Origin: Microstegium vimineum
Taxonomy: Eukaryota > Streptophyta > Magnoliopsida > Poales > Poaceae
Reading direction: 5' to 3'
DNA: 64,000 nt
Assembly: GCA_022036555.1 (NCBI GenBank)
Contig: CM039130.1
Span: forward strand, 19,432,570 to 19,496,569
Part shown: positions 22,214-34,249 of the stretch, piece after piece
Layout: each line of letters opens with the position of its first letter
Position numbering within the stretch: position 1 is the stretch's first letter
Made by a program: the position numbers and the translations under genes
Notes under the pieces: generated by a model
Database searches by the model: none
What the model saw: only the letters and a program-made list of their open reading frames with translations
What the model was told of the DNA's origin: nothing

Positions 22214-22850
22214 AGTCAACCGTTTCGTGAGACGGCATGACAAGCCGACAGCTTTGCACCATGAGCGGCACTGTCTGGCATTTTTCAGTCAATTGCTTCG
22301 TGAAGCAACATGACAAACTAACTGCTTTGCACCATGAGTGGCACAGTCTCGTTCATATATATAAGTCAGCCGTTTCGTGAGACGGCATGACAAGCTGATA
22401 GCTTTGCACCATGAGCGGCACTATCTAGCATCTTCAGTCAATTGCTTTGTGAAGCAACATGACAAACCGACTGCTTTGCACCATGAGCGGCATAGTCTAG
22501 TTCATATATATAAGTCTACCATTTTGTGAGATGGCATGACAAGCCGACAGCTTTGCACCATGAGCGGCACTATCTGGCATTCTAAGTCAATTGCTTCTTG
22601 AAGCAACATGACAAACCGACTGCTTTGCACCATGAGCGGCACAGTCTGGTTCATATATTTAAGTCTACTGTTTCATGAGACGGCATGACAAGCCGACAGC
22701 TTTGCACCATGAGTGGCACTGTCTGGCATACTAAGTCAATTGCTTCGTGAAGCAACATGACAAACCGACTGCTTTGCACCATGAGCGGTACAGTCTGGTT
22801 CATATCTTCAAGTCAACCATTCGTGAGCCGGCATGACAAACAGTAAACTA
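22214..22850 (+). repeat. Structured dimeric tandem repeats of element B
   Basis: Four 149-150-bp units start at 22214, 22364, 22513 and 22662, and a partial fifth starts at 22811. Each unit is two ~75-bp halves. Half A holds CCGTTTC-GT-GAGACGG followed by GCCGACAG...CTGTCTGGC; half B holds TTGCTTC-GT-GAAGCAA followed by ACCGACTG...CAGTCTGGT. Both share the loop TTTGCACCATGAGCGGCA. The arms change together (for example GCTGATAG with CTATCTAGC in unit 2), so base pairing is kept. The array starts 43 bp after the pol stop and lies between pol and the converging antisense gene. Tandem repeats at this site are known in Tat-lineage elements; the paired changes are what I see here. Confidence 0.9.
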
Positions 22851-23455
22851 CTCGACACAATAAGAAGATCAGTCTACCTCGACAACATCAAAGTCAATCA
22901 CTGTACAAAGTGACACAACAGTTCTACTGCTTGAAGAGCAGCACAACCCGGCACAACAATGATTACAAGCAGAATACTACCACATCATATTGATTAATCC
23001 GACATTGGCAACTACTCAAATTGATAGTACTACCCCAAAAACAATTCGAAGGTCACTATACAAAAGACAAATAAAGCGCAAGAATGAAGATCTACAAAGC
23101 TTGACTCAGAGGCACAAACATGCAAGGCTTCGTATGAGCAAGAATATCTACTTCAACTTAACACGAAAGCTGATAATGCTACCCAGAAAGAATTCAAGAA
23201 TACAGACGAATCTACAAAGCCTAGTACAAAGACACAATACTACAAATATCAGTCAGAAGAACTCGACATGGTTCACAAGATATGGAAAACAAAGTATTCA
23301 TTAGATTGACAAGTAAATCGATCAGAAGGCAACTTACGCAGACAAGACAAGTACATATCTCAAATCACAATATCAGGATGAAACCCGATGATATATCAAG
23401 AGAAAAAGTACCATCCAGAGTACATTACAAGACTATCATTCAAAATGTTTTTTTA
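22851..23455 (+). other. Untranslated region between repeats and antisense gene, B
   Basis: It holds degenerate ~120-bp repeats built around ATCTACAAAGC..(TAGTAC)..AGGCACAA at about 23090 and 23209, with relatives in D near 57930 and 58050. No coding signal. Confidence 0.5.
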
Positions 23456-25788
23456 TCAAGGAGAAGGGGGCAGCACTTTCATCTGACCAAATATCTTGCT
23501 ACAAAGTTCCTTGACTTCGGGCTTTGATTGCTCCCACTTCGCCAAGAGATCAGCATCCATTGGATCTTCAAGAATTCAGTCCAAAGGCACATCAGGAGCA
23601 AGAGCACGAACAAAAGAAACAACATTGTTTATGCAATGGTCAAACCCAGTCTCCACAAACTCTCGGAACGAAAAAGGCAGCGCAGGAACTAAACTCTTCA
23701 GGCCTTCACTCGCATCCTCTTCATGATAGACAGCAGCCATGACAGGTTTCACAGCATCATACAAAGACTTATATCGGCCATGAACTTCCAAAAGCTGAGC
23801 TTGTAAATCCTGTTCTGATTTCAATGACTGAAAAAGACAAAGAACTCAAAAAACCAACAATGAAAATAAGCAAGAAAGTCAAAAGACAACAAGCAGTCAC
23901 CAAACTCACAGTTTTAGCTCTCTTCTCTGAAGATTCAAGACGAAGAGACAAGTCTTTCTTCTCTGCATCCCAAGTCATCGAAGCTTGTTCAACAACTGCA
24001 AATGAGACAAAAATGTCAAATAACAGAATAGAGAACCACAAAAATAAGGGAAAATACAAAAACACTTACTAGCCAGTTTTTCCTTTAATTCAGAAACAGC
24101 AGACAATGAGGTAGTCTTAGCAACTTTCCGGAGATCCTTCTCTTGCTCCAAAGCAGCACGAGTCGAAGATATCTCAAGCTTAACCCTATCAAGATCAGCT
24201 TGAAGAGCGGCAGTCGACTGATCCTCCAAAGAAGAAGCGGCCAATTCTTGACAGACCTCCTGCAAGAGATAAAAATTGAAATAAAGCACAAACAAATAGA
24301 TTGAAGAAGAGAAATAGAAGCAAATACCTTTAGCTCTGCACCAAAAGACATTGACAGAACATTCCAATAAGAAACAAGCTTCTAGACTCGCTCAACCTGA
24401 CTAAGCTAAACTTCTGGCCCTTGAAGGAGCAAAGGAGCCACTGGAGAAGAAGTCAGAGCTTTACCCGAGAAACTCAACTCAGGTATTTCAAGGAGACATG
24501 CACCAGCAGGAGGAGAAGCACCAACCAACTCGGAGGTGACAACAACATTTGTAACATCAGGAGCACAAAACCCTACAAGAGACAAAAATAGAAAAAAAAA
24601 TAGAAGAAAAAACAAAAGACAAAAAGACCACCATCAGCAAGACAAAAGAACCCTACCACCATGGGATGAAGCAGGAACATCAGAAGAAGGCCTAAAGAAA
24701 GTAAAACCAAGGATATTAGGCAAAGACAATTAAAGATCAAGACATTACACAGGAGATCTGACTTACTTCACTGACTTGTTGAAAGAAGCAGCAACCTAAG
24801 CAAACGAAAGCTTGGGAATATCAAAAGAAAAGTCGTTATCAAGCAGTGTGGAAGAAGAGAGCAGAATAGCTGAAGGAATGGGGGCAGCATCACTAGAGGG
24901 TTGACTATCAAATGACCTATGACTGAGACAACGCTACAATAAGAGAAAAAGTATAGAAAGAAATTACAAAAACAATAAAGAAAGGAACTCACGTAAGGCG
25001 AATAAGAGGAGGATCATCATGAGAATATTCCTCATCAAGAGGGACAGATTGGCCACCTGACAAAAACAAGTACAAGAATAAAGAGACATAGCGAATAAAA
25101 CAACTCCGAGGAAAATAACAATGCTCACCTACAATAATGTTACATGTGGGAGTACATGACCGAGAAGTACGGCGACGAGTGACAGGAGCAAGCGGAGGAG
25201 GTTGAGCCGAAGACTCAAGCTTCCTCTTCCTAGAAAACAACATAAGCTGAGCAATCCGAGGATCAGGAGTATATGGTACATATCCATCAGTAACACAATA
25301 TCCTAGGATCAACCTGGAGGAAGAACTTGAAGCTACGGTAACCTCAGCAACAGCTTTAGCAGGAGCAGAAGCAATAGGCCCAAAAGGCAAGTCAAGCCTA
25401 AAAGAGTGACCATAGTCCTAAAAACACAAAACAAACTATCAACAAACAAAACCTCAGAAAAAAGATATCTGAATGAACTAAAGATCACTAACCTAAGGAG
25501 GAGGATTTCCAGCATCATACTCTAGAATCTGGGGAGGAAGAGCAGACACACTACTCAAAACCCTCCCCAAATGGTCAAATACATCATCATCAGACAACTC
25601 AGAGTCAGGAATAATCCAAAAAGGGTCAGAAGGACCAGTGTACTCGAAGCCAAGATGATCCCTCTGCATGAGAGGTTGAACCCGACGATGATAGAAACTA
25701 GCAACCAATCCATTACCAGTCAACCCAAATTGTTTTAGAAAACTTATCCGAGTTAACAAAGGCTTGATAGCTGACGATTCAGAAGAGG
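23456..25788 (-). pseudogene. Antisense extra gene of element B, 3' portion (after C insertion)
   Basis: Minus-strand continuation of the gene that begins at 38771; element C separates the two parts. Exon sequence runs 25788-25493, then three introns with consensus ends: 25492-25418 (GTTAGT...TTTTTAG), 25128-25057 (GTGAGC...TTTGTCAG) and 24992-24934 (GTGAGT...ATTGTAG). Downstream exons encode serine-rich, low-complexity sequence, then a coiled coil (about 24070-24260), then a C-terminal domain with REFVETGFDHCINNVVSFV ending in MKVLPPSP at 23456. Stops occur near 24815 and at about 23576 (CGA to TGA relative to D). Extra antisense genes are known in this lineage; the function is unknown. Confidence 0.75.
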
Positions 25789-25975
25789 ATAGATGTCGGA
25801 TACCTGAAAATAGGGTACCTAAAATACTGCACTCCGCAAAAACAAAAATCACCCTTGGGGGCTCTCCGTCCTGTCCGAGCCAGGGCGACATCACCACCCT
25901 CGGGGGCTCCTCGCCCCCAACCAACTAAAACAACAACACTCCCTCAAAGGATCTTCCGCCTCGCCCGAGCTAAGG

Positions 25976-26102
25976 TGACGTCATCCGTGACAACATCCAC
26001 CCTCGGGGGCTTCTTCGCCTCACCCGAGCCAAGGTGACATCATCTGTGACGCCATCTACCCTCGGGGGCTCCTCCGCCTCGTCCGAGCTAGGGCGACGTC
26101 AT
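25976..26102 (+). promoter_or_regulatory. U3 enhancer-like repeats with TGACGTCA cores
   Basis: Three repeats with 59-60-bp spacing carry TGACGTCA (25976-25983), TGACATCA (26035-26042) and CGACGTCA (26095-26102), each within GAGC(T/C)(A)AGG.GACRTCATC. The 3' LTR has TGACGTCA, TGACATCA and TGACGTCA at 37151, 37210 and 37269. TGACGTCA is the classic plant bZIP (TGA-factor) core; binding is inferred. Confidence 0.55.
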
Positions 26103-26703
26103 CCGCGACACCCCCTGCCCTCGGAGGCCTCACCGTCACAAGCGATCCGTGGTGCCCTAGTCCACGCAGTCAAAAGGTCCACAGTGCCCCTCGTCCTTAA
26201 GGATGGGGCTTCAAAGCATGAACCGCCATGCCTGCCCCTGTATCTTCCCTACAGTACAAGGACCTGTGTCGCCTAACCGACGACTTATGCGCACAATACC
26301 TGCGCCATACCTCCGACGAACATTTGAACAGGGATTAAGGCGTCATCAACCCTGTACGACGGAACGCGGGGGTGCCTGGTCCTGTGCTGCCAACCCCTGC
26401 CCATGCCCAAGTCTGGGAACAACGGTGTTCCGGTCACAAGGCACGTGGCTACAGCTCCATCAAGGACGAACAGGACTCAGACACATGTCTACTGCCGCAA
26501 TCTTCCCGGGAAGGAAGGCGGACAGAAGTCGAAGCACTCTCAAGATGACAGCCCAAACCGGGCCCACGTTATCCCTCTCTTCCTCTACTCTACTCCTCCA
26601 TCTCTCCCTACATATAAAGGGAGGAGAATGGACCTCCAATCTCTCTCTCTGAACTCTTTCAACTCACTCACACACACATACGCTTGCATTCACGCGAGCT
26701 CTC

Positions 26704-27181
26704 ACCAGAACCAAGAACCTCATACGCACGAGACCTGGGAACCCGCTTCCCTCTCTCACCATTGCTTGTAGCTCCCCACTACGAGCTCTCCACGCTCGGT
26801 AACACGACTCCGCGACAAACTTGACGTAGGGCGTTCATGCCTGAACCAGTATAAACCGTGTGTTCTCTGAGCGTAACCATCTGATCTCCGACACGCTTAG
26901 AAATTTACTCGTTGGTTGTCTGGACCCCGCCATTTTAGACACACCAGAACCAAGAACCTCATACGCACGAGACCTGGGAACCCGCTTCCCTCTCTCACCA
27001 TTGCTTGTAGCTCCCCACTACGAGCTCTCCACGCTCGGTAACACGACTCCGCCACAAACTTGACGTAGGTCATTCATGCCTGAACCAGTATAAACCGTGT
27101 GTTCTCTGAGTGTAACCATCTGATCTCCGACACGCTTAGAAATTTACTCGTTGGTTGTCTAGACCCCGCCATTTTAGACAC
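26704..27181 (+). repeat. 239-bp direct tandem duplication in the C 5' LTR
   Basis: The two copies (26704-26942 and 26943-27181) begin ACCAGAACCAAGAACCTC and end TTTTAGACAC. They differ at only a handful of positions. The 3' LTR has a single copy. The segment lies downstream of the TATA box, so it covers the transcribed R-U5 part. Confidence 0.9.
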
Positions 27182-27188
27182 TAACAGC

Positions 27189-27206
27189 TGGCGCGCCAGG
27201 TAGGGG
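27189..27206 (+). other. Primer-binding site of C
   Basis: TGGCGCGCCAGGTAGGGG, two bases after the LTR end, identical to B. Confidence 0.9.
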
Positions 27207-27240
27207 AACTTTGCGTGTCACTCGTATTTTTGAGTTTCGG

Positions 27241-30182
27241 ATGGCTACTCGCCACATCGATTTTTCTCCGGGTCCATTGTTCGCTTTGGTAGCCTGGACT
27301 TCTAGTGCCACAAGGAGGGGCCGACTTGGTCCTTTGTCGCCCTGTGGCATCCTCTGAGGTAGCCGTGGACGCCGTCTCTGCGTCCATGGCCCACCTCAAT
27401 TTGCCTCGCTCCGAGGGGCATGTCACCCATGGGACAGCCGTACCACGGGCCGACTATCCTCAGTTCGAGCGCCAACTCTATAGTCTAATGGGGCCCCAGC
27501 CAACCCAGGAGTCCATGCACGACCTCTACTTCGCATTCGCCAATGTGACGGCGCAGCTCGCAGGAGGACAACCGCTCTCCCCTGGGCTCATCAATGCGCC
27601 TGTCCCGAAGGTGCTACCGCACGGCATGTGGAATGCCGCCGCGACTTATTCGGAGATGGTAGCCGCGGGTTTCCATGCTGACCCCGCGGAGGGGACATGC
27701 ATTGGGCTCGCGTCCCACCACCTGCTATCCGTCTCCGATCTCCTCATGAGCTCGGAGGCCACCTCTTACGCCGACTCCAGCCATGGGAGCGTCGATCCTT
27801 GGGAGCCCCTAGACTTCGACGGTCTGGGGGATAAGGAGGCCCTCTATGGTTTCCTCCATGCCAGCGATTACCTGCTCAGCTCCGGCTCGAGCGATCGGAG
27901 CGAGGGTCGTGGCCGCGAGTGCTTCATGTGCGACGCGCCGCCACCCGCAGCGGCTGTTGACGCCACCCTCATCGAAGATGAGGACGAAGATGGCGACGGC
28001 GTCCACCCGCCCGATGCGCGAGACGGGTGTCCTGGCACCCGCACTATGGTGCGATCCACAACCTTCAGACGCTTGGAACAGCAGCTCGCGGAGCACCAGC
28101 GAAAGGTGATGTTCGAGCACGAAAATCTCGAGCGCGAAGCCGCTAGGGATCCCGAAGAACCTCACAATTGGAGGGAGGCCCGAACGGTACACCAGCGCAT
28201 CATCAAAGACAAACATGGTACGCCATAGTTCACGCGGGCAAGCTAGAACATCACGGCAGCAAGGATGCTGCTCCGCAACCTCCCGGTCCCTGATGCTCCT
28301 GACGGGATGCTCTCTCATGACATGCTAAAAACCCTTCTAGAGTGGGCCGCGGTCCAACAGGCCGAGAGCTCCGCGTCGCGGAGACACGGGCTTAGCACCA
28401 GCCATCCAGCCGGTGTGGCGCCCAACGACCGCGAGGGGTCAGTTCACTAGGATCCCACGCCGGCCAAACACCGACGTCCGACAGTGCATGCTCGTGTAGG
28501 CGAAAAGCGTGACGTGCGCGGCACACTTGACGTGCACAAGCACGCCAAGTAGGACGGCGCAAGCAGAGGCTACCACGTCCGTCGTGGTGGCCAATATGAT
28601 AGCGACGAAGACCGGCCTCCTACCTTGGAGCCGTCAGGCCCTTTGGTGTTCATTCGCTGCATCCGCCGTGCACCGTTCCCACAGCTGTTCCGCCAACCAA
28701 CCAACATCGTCCGGTACTCCGGGGAAACGAACCCCGAGCTCTGGCTCGACGCTACCGCCTCGCCTGCCAGGCCAGCGGCGCGAACGATGACGAGTTCATC
28801 ATCTGCAACTTGCCTCTCCACCTCTTGGACTCGACCCGCACATGGCTCGAGCATCTACCCCCCAACACCATCGATGGGTGGAGCTCCCTGCGACAGGCCT
28901 TTGTCGGGAACTTCCAAGGCACCTACACGCGCCCAAGGAACCCCTGGGACCTCCGCAGCTGTAGGCAGAAGCCAGACGAGTCCCTCTGGGACTATATCCG
29001 TCGCTTCTCCCAGCAGTGCACGAAGCTCCCAACCATGGCCGACGTGGACATGGTTTGGGCGTTTCTCGTAGGCACTACCTGCAAAAAGCTGGTCCACGAG
29101 TTGGGCCGCAACAACCCTCGCACCACTGAGCGACTCCTCGACATTGCCACTAGCTATGCATCGGGTGAGGAGGCGGTCGGTGCAATCTTCCACCCCGACA
29201 AGGGGAAGGGAAAGGAAGTAGAGACCGCCGGCGAAGGCGGCTCGAACCGCGCCCAGAACAGGAACAAGAAGAAGGGCAAGCCACAGCGTGGGCGACAACG
29301 TTGTCGCAGCAACGGACCACAAGACTCCCCGCCCATTGGGCGGGAAGAAGGGGGCAAGTTCGACGACATGCTCATTAAGCCATGTCCATATCACAACGGG
29401 ACAGTCAAGCACACACTCCAGTAGTGTGAAATGATGGCCAGATACTTCAAGGCCGTCCCCGACAAGGACGAGCCGAAGCAGTTGGAAGGCCAGGACGGGG
29501 ACGGGGGTCACGAAGACTCCTACCCCCATGTCAACAAGTGCCTCATGATATTCAGGGGCTCCGAGGCCTATGGCTACAAGCGCCGGCAGAAGCGGGAGTG
29601 GCGCAAAGTCTTCGCAGCCGCCCCAGCAACTTTGGCTTTCCTCGACTGGTCGGAGTCCGACATCACGTTCGGTCGAGACGATCACCCGAGCCACATTCCC
29701 TACCCGGGTCGTTACCCACTCATCGTGGACCCAATCATTGGGGATGTGCGCTTCACCAAGGTAATGATGGACGGGGGCAGCAACCTCAATATCATGTACT
29801 ACAACGCCTTCGAGGCCCTTGGACTACGAAGGGAAAAGCTCCGATCCTCGGGGCTCCCTTTCAGGGAATCGTCCCTAGAAGACAAACGGTCCCCTTGGGG
29901 CAGATCGACCTTCCTGTCATGTTCGGGGAGTCGGACAACTTCCGGACCAAGGACCACGCGGTGCTGGGGAGGCCATGCTACGCGAAGTTCATGGCCGTCC
30001 CCAACTACACTTACCTCAAGCTCAAGATGCTGGTGTCGTGCGGCATCATCACAGTCACCTCCGACCTCAAGGTGGCATACCAGTGTGAGGTGGACTACTG
30101 CAAGAACGCCATGGCTGAGGTGCGCAGTGAGGAGCTGGTGGCGGCGATCGAGGCCGTAGATAAGATGGACGTCAACCCCTAG
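27241..30182 (+). pseudogene. gag-pro: Gag-protease of element C
   Basis: The first ATG after the primer site is at 27241, but its frame closes quickly; the N-terminal gag frame is open from about 27290 to 28228. Upstream gag motifs (RRAPFPQLFRQPTNIVRYSG, NPELWL) lie near 28660-28745, where a one-base shift moves the frame. The gag core (about 28750-29190) has LPLHLLDSTRTWLEHLP, LRQAFVGNF and LWDYIRRFSQQCTKLP. A zinc-finger-like CPYHNGTVKHTL follows and is cut by TAG at 29422-29424 before its last cysteine. Protease: LDWSESDITF, VMMDGGSNLNIMYYNAFEAL near 29770, then a frameshift near 29860 and VLGRPCYAKFMAVPNYTYLK near 29970. It ends at TAG 30180-30182 with no reverse transcriptase after it. 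Confidence 0.85.
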
Positions 30183-30881
30183 AACGCGAAGAGCTCGGAC
30201 GCCCAAAGCACCCACAGCTATGTCGTTTTTTCTATTTTTATTTAGTGTATTTAGAATTGTACATACGTATATAACCCTTCTCAAAGCAAAAAGTTTGAGG
30301 AATAAGAATGTGGGAACTCTCGGACCAGTCTCTTAGCAAGGCGCACTCTCGGCACGGGCCAGAGCGCACCTGGCTCGGGGGCTGGGAAGGGGGGAACCCC
30401 CTGTTTTTTCTCTCCAAAAACTTTTCTGTGCAAAAACCGCATTGTTGACTCATTAAGAGAAAACCCGATACCCCCCACCAAGAGAGGAAATCTCACCGGA
30501 CCGCACCAAAGGGCCGCAAGGTACTCCGACTCCCTGGAGCCAAGTACTTTCGCCCAACCGCCCACCCGAGCAGATCAAATCTCTTTCGAGGAAAATCGGG
30601 CAAGTAGCCCAAAAGGATAACAAAACAAATGCGAAAACCAACAAACAAACTTCAAACAACCTCACTAAGAAGCAGTTAAAGTTGTCCAAGGCCCTCCAGG
30701 GTCCATCGTAGCAAGGGTAACTTGAAACTGTTCTTTACAAGGGCCCTCGGCCCTGATTACTGACCACACAGGGTCACTCCTCCGGCGGCGGGAACACTTC
30801 ATCCTCAAGCTTTGTGGCCAGAACTGTAGCAGGCTCCTCCGCAATAGCTTCAAGCCAGTCAAGAAGATCCTCCGGGGCTTC
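30183..30881. other. Element C interval between converging genes
   Basis: This interval lies between the protease stop and the 3' end of the antisense gene. It includes a polypurine-like GGCTCGGGGGCTGGGAAGG at 30372-30390. The minus strand from 30881 to about 30780 may still hold the tail of the antisense gene (EAPEDLLDWLEAIAEEPATV), after a stop near 30882. No tandem array like that of B is present. Confidence 0.5.
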
Positions 30882-33800
30882 CTAGGGGCATCCTTCGCTA
30901 ATGAGCGCAGGAGTCACCACGTCATAGAGGCAGCCGGCGATGGCCATCGTGCGGTGGACCCCGATACGTAGCGCCTCCCGGATCCGAGCTTGGCCCCGCT
31001 CCCAGAGCAGGCCAACGTGGTTCCGGGCCGACTCAGGTCCATCCCCTGTGGCCGGCACGCTGAACAGGTTGCACACTCCGTGCACAGCCTCACATAGAGC
31101 CTACGACTCCTACGCACCGACCTGCAGTTCTGGAGCAACAAGAAGGGGGGTCTCAGCCTCCGAACTCGAAAGCAAAAGCGTCAAGACAAATGAGCAAAGA
31201 AAGGAAACGTACCTCCATTCTCCCTCTCTAGGCCGTTGATCGTCGCTTGGAGCTGTGAGGTAAATGTCGTCAACTCACCAACCCGAGTGGAGAACTCCAA
31301 AATCCTCCGGTCAGCGTCGACGCTACGCTCGCGCGCCCTGTTAGACAGGTCCACGAAGCGAGCCACGACGTCATCATGCTCTCAACGATTGACGTTACAC
31401 TGGTGCCACATGGTGTTACGCTCCTCCTCCATGGAGTCCAGCGCCGAGACGGCTCAACATCGTGCCTCTGCTTCAGCATCGCGCCCAACTTTAGCCTGAC
31501 GCGCCGCGCGGTCATCCGCCAGCATCTTGCGGACGGCCTCAGCATCGGCACGAGCCGCACCCCGCTCCCCCTCGACCCGCTCGACGTTGGCAGCGTGCTG
31601 GCTCGCCAACGCCTGAGCGTCCACCAGCCTCGACTCCAAAGCGCCCAACTGCTCCTCCAACTCCACCACATGACGGCGTGCCACGATGAGATCCTCGGCC
31701 AAGGCGCCCCCCGACGGACGTCCATGACCCGGGAGCCCAGCGGCCGGCCTTGCGACGGAGGAACTCTAACTTCTCGACACTCATCGCAATCAAGATCTAC
31801 ACAGAGGGAGATGTCAAGAAGTCGACGGCAAAGAGCAAAACAAACACTTACGGTCAAACGGACTCTCACATTGCCATGATGCAAGAAGTCATCGGAGAGC
31901 GACGCGACCGCCCTCTGGATCAGCTCCACGCCCCGCGTGATGAGATGGTCATGCTCCCGACGGGAGTCTGCCACGTGATTCCAGTGATGAAGCTTGCGCC
32001 GATCGTCCAGCATGAACACAGGGGTCCCCAGGTTCTCTTGATCAACCCAGGCCAGCCGATCACCGTCCCCGAAGGAACGACGGTCGGGACGGAGATGACG
32101 TAGGGCCCCGGGGTTGGCTTCTCCTCCAGCGCCAGCCACCTCGCCCGGCGAGGCCGCGCAGGACTGGGAAGGAACGGCCTTCGCCGCACGCGCGGCCGCC
32201 AGCTCCTCCTCGGTGTACGACTGGGGGACCGCCATGTCCCCAGCCAGCACGTTGGGAGGAAGGGGACTTCCTAGGAGGCCCTCCTCGCTCGCGCCGGCAT
32301 CCACTGCCTCGGCCCCAGACATCACGGCCACGACGCCTGTCATCCCGCCTGCGGCGTCTGGGCCGCCCTCATCGATACCGCCCACCGCGGTCACCGCCGC
32401 TGCATCTCCCGGCGTCGCGGCTGGTTGGATCTCCTCATTGCCCACGGCAATGGGGTCACCCAGGCTGGCCTCCTCCCCGGAATCTTCTACAAGTACCACC
32501 TCCAGGAGCACCCGTCAGGCCAGCGGGTGGGGCGCCACCGCTCTACCGGTAGCCGTCGGACGGCGTCCCTTGACGCAGTCTTTTCCACCCCGAATGTGCA
32601 GGGCCCCCGGAGACCCTAAAAACACCCATCATGCATGGTCAAGCCACAGGCAACATGTCTTCGACAAGAAGGCGGAGAAAAGCATCAAATAACACGAGCT
32701 TACCACGGGGAGAAGACGTGGTTACATTTCCACTTCGGCTCCACTGCGCCACGACTGGCGGCACCCGAACCGCCGCTCCGTCCACCGCCTCCGCCCCCCA
32801 AGATGGGGCGGAGCGGGGAGTGGCTGAGGCATCACCAGCAACGCCACCCCCGGAACTCCTGGGGGCCAGATGTTCCCCAAGTGTCCCGATTGGGAGCACC
32901 TCCACCACCGGTGCAACCCCGACAGGGTACTGCCGCCAGCGGCGCCGGCACCACCTCAGACGAAGGATGCTTGTCCTCGTCGTCATCATCTTCATTGTCG
33001 TCATCACCACCCGGGTTCTCCCAGTCCTCGTCGGATTCGGTGGGAGACTCCTCCTCCGATTCTCCAGCACGGCGTTTCCTAGCCCGCTGCTTGTCCAGCT
33101 CCATGCGTTTCAAGGCCTTATCAGCCTTCTTCTTCCTTCTCTCGACGGCCTCCGCATACTGTCACGCGTTCCGCTCCCTGTTCGCTGTCCGCTGCACCGG
33201 CGGGACGGGGAGGGGGGAGGCCACATGGCGAGACATCGAGTTGGCCCCCTGCGGGGGAAGTACAGAAGATGCACGGGTTAGCGCCAGGGAAGGAAGGCAA
33301 CGCAGGGAAAAAACAATGCCTCACCACCGGAAATCACCAGCGGGACGAACGCAGGGTCTGGGCGCATGGAGGGACAGCGATTGATGTCGTCAACAGTAAA
33401 CGTGTTCCCCAGCAACCTCTTCATAAGGGCAACGGTGCGGTCGAAGCTCAGCTCCGTGGCCGCCTTGGCGGACCCCTCGCGCGATGCCCCGAGCACCATC
33501 TCATCCAACCGGCGCTCTCGCCCCATGAGCGGGAGTACCCGGCGCTACAAGAACTGCGCAACGACCCCCGCAAAGTTAGGTCCCTGGTCCCGGAGCCACG
33601 TCAGGCTCCGAAGGTAGGGCCCCATCCCCGTAAGTTCGTGGGGGTCAAGCTGTAATGCCAACTGGGGAGCTCCTCGGCAAAACGGCGGCCCGTATAAACT
33701 GGGAGCGGTACCTCGAGATGGTTCTGAATATAGAACCACTGCGAGTGCCACCCTCGGTTGGACGAAGTCGCTCGCGCTGGCATGTAGGATGCCAAGTTGG

Positions 33801-34249
33801 AGGAGCGAAGGCTGAGTGCGCACCCCCCCACACGGCGCCACCGACCTAACGACATCGGAGTTAACGAGGAACACCATCGCCTTAAAGAAAAACTTCCATA
33901 GGACGAAGTCCGGCTCCGTCGCCAGCATCCCCTCTAACATGGCCGCAAAGGCCGCAAGGTGGAGGACGGAGTTGGGATTGAGATTGTGGAGCTCGATCCC
34001 GTAGTGGTGGAGAATCCCGCGGAAGAAGCGAGACGGCGACGTCCTGAACCAACGCTCGTGGAACGGGAGAAAGGAGACCACGTACCCCTCGGGCAGATCC
34101 GGGACATCAACGCTAGTGGGGACGATCCACTCGACGACGTAATTCTTGTAGAGCTTGGGGCGCAGCAGCCCCGCGTCCACCAACTCCATCGCCCGCTCAT
34201 ACTCGAGCGTGCACCGGGCCCAACTCCTCTCCGAATGCTCTCCGTCCAT
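30882..34249 (-). pseudogene. Antisense extra gene of element C
   Basis: The start is ATG at 34249 (MDGEHSERSWARC). Exon 1 (34249-33325) resembles the plant 'putative gypsy type transposon' domain: LPEGYVVSFLPFHERWF, FRGILHHYGIELHNLNPNSV, LHLAAFAAMLEGML. An intron at 33324-33249 has GTGAGG...CCCCCGCAG ends. The next exon has an acidic tract (about 32980-33080: EEESPTESDEDWENPGGDDD). A coiled coil follows at about 31700-31450 (VVELEEQLGALESRLVDAQ) with a shorter one near 31300. The C-terminal part (31085-30882) has IREALRIGVHRTMAIAGCL. Its order (N-domain, acidic linker, coiled coil, C-domain) parallels the antisense gene in B. Frames are broken between about 32100 and 32700. Function unknown. 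Confidence 0.65.

Larger units (their letters stand above)
25794..27186 (+). repeat. 5' LTR of element C (1393 bp, with internal duplication)
   Basis: It is 237 bp longer than the 3' LTR because 26704-26942 is repeated at 26943-27181, ending 5 bp before the LTR end. U3 has three ~60-bp repeats around TGACGTCA-like sites (25976, 26035, 26095). The TATA box (TATAAAGG) is at 26613-26620. Confidence 0.9.

Noticed and set aside
22353..22362. TATATATAAG inside the repeats as a promoter
   Set aside because: It recurs with each unit and decays in later ones. Without transcript data it is better read as part of the repeat spacer.
22214..22850. Fragment of a centromeric or subtelomeric satellite
   Set aside because: There are only four to five units, in the same place in two independent retrotransposons (also 56968-57665). 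The array belongs to the element.
23456..25788. Host gene captured between retrotransposons
   Set aside because: The same gene occurs at the same place and orientation in D, and a relative occurs in C, so it is an element-borne antisense gene.
26203..26771. Open frames inside the C LTRs (also 37462-37993)
   Set aside because: They lie in the U3/R region of both LTRs with no domain and no start context.
31376..33384. Plus-strand open frames in element C (for example 32114-32692, 32635-33384)
   Set aside because: They are proline/serine/alanine-rich mirror frames of the antisense exons, which carry the coiled coil, acidic tract and splice signals.
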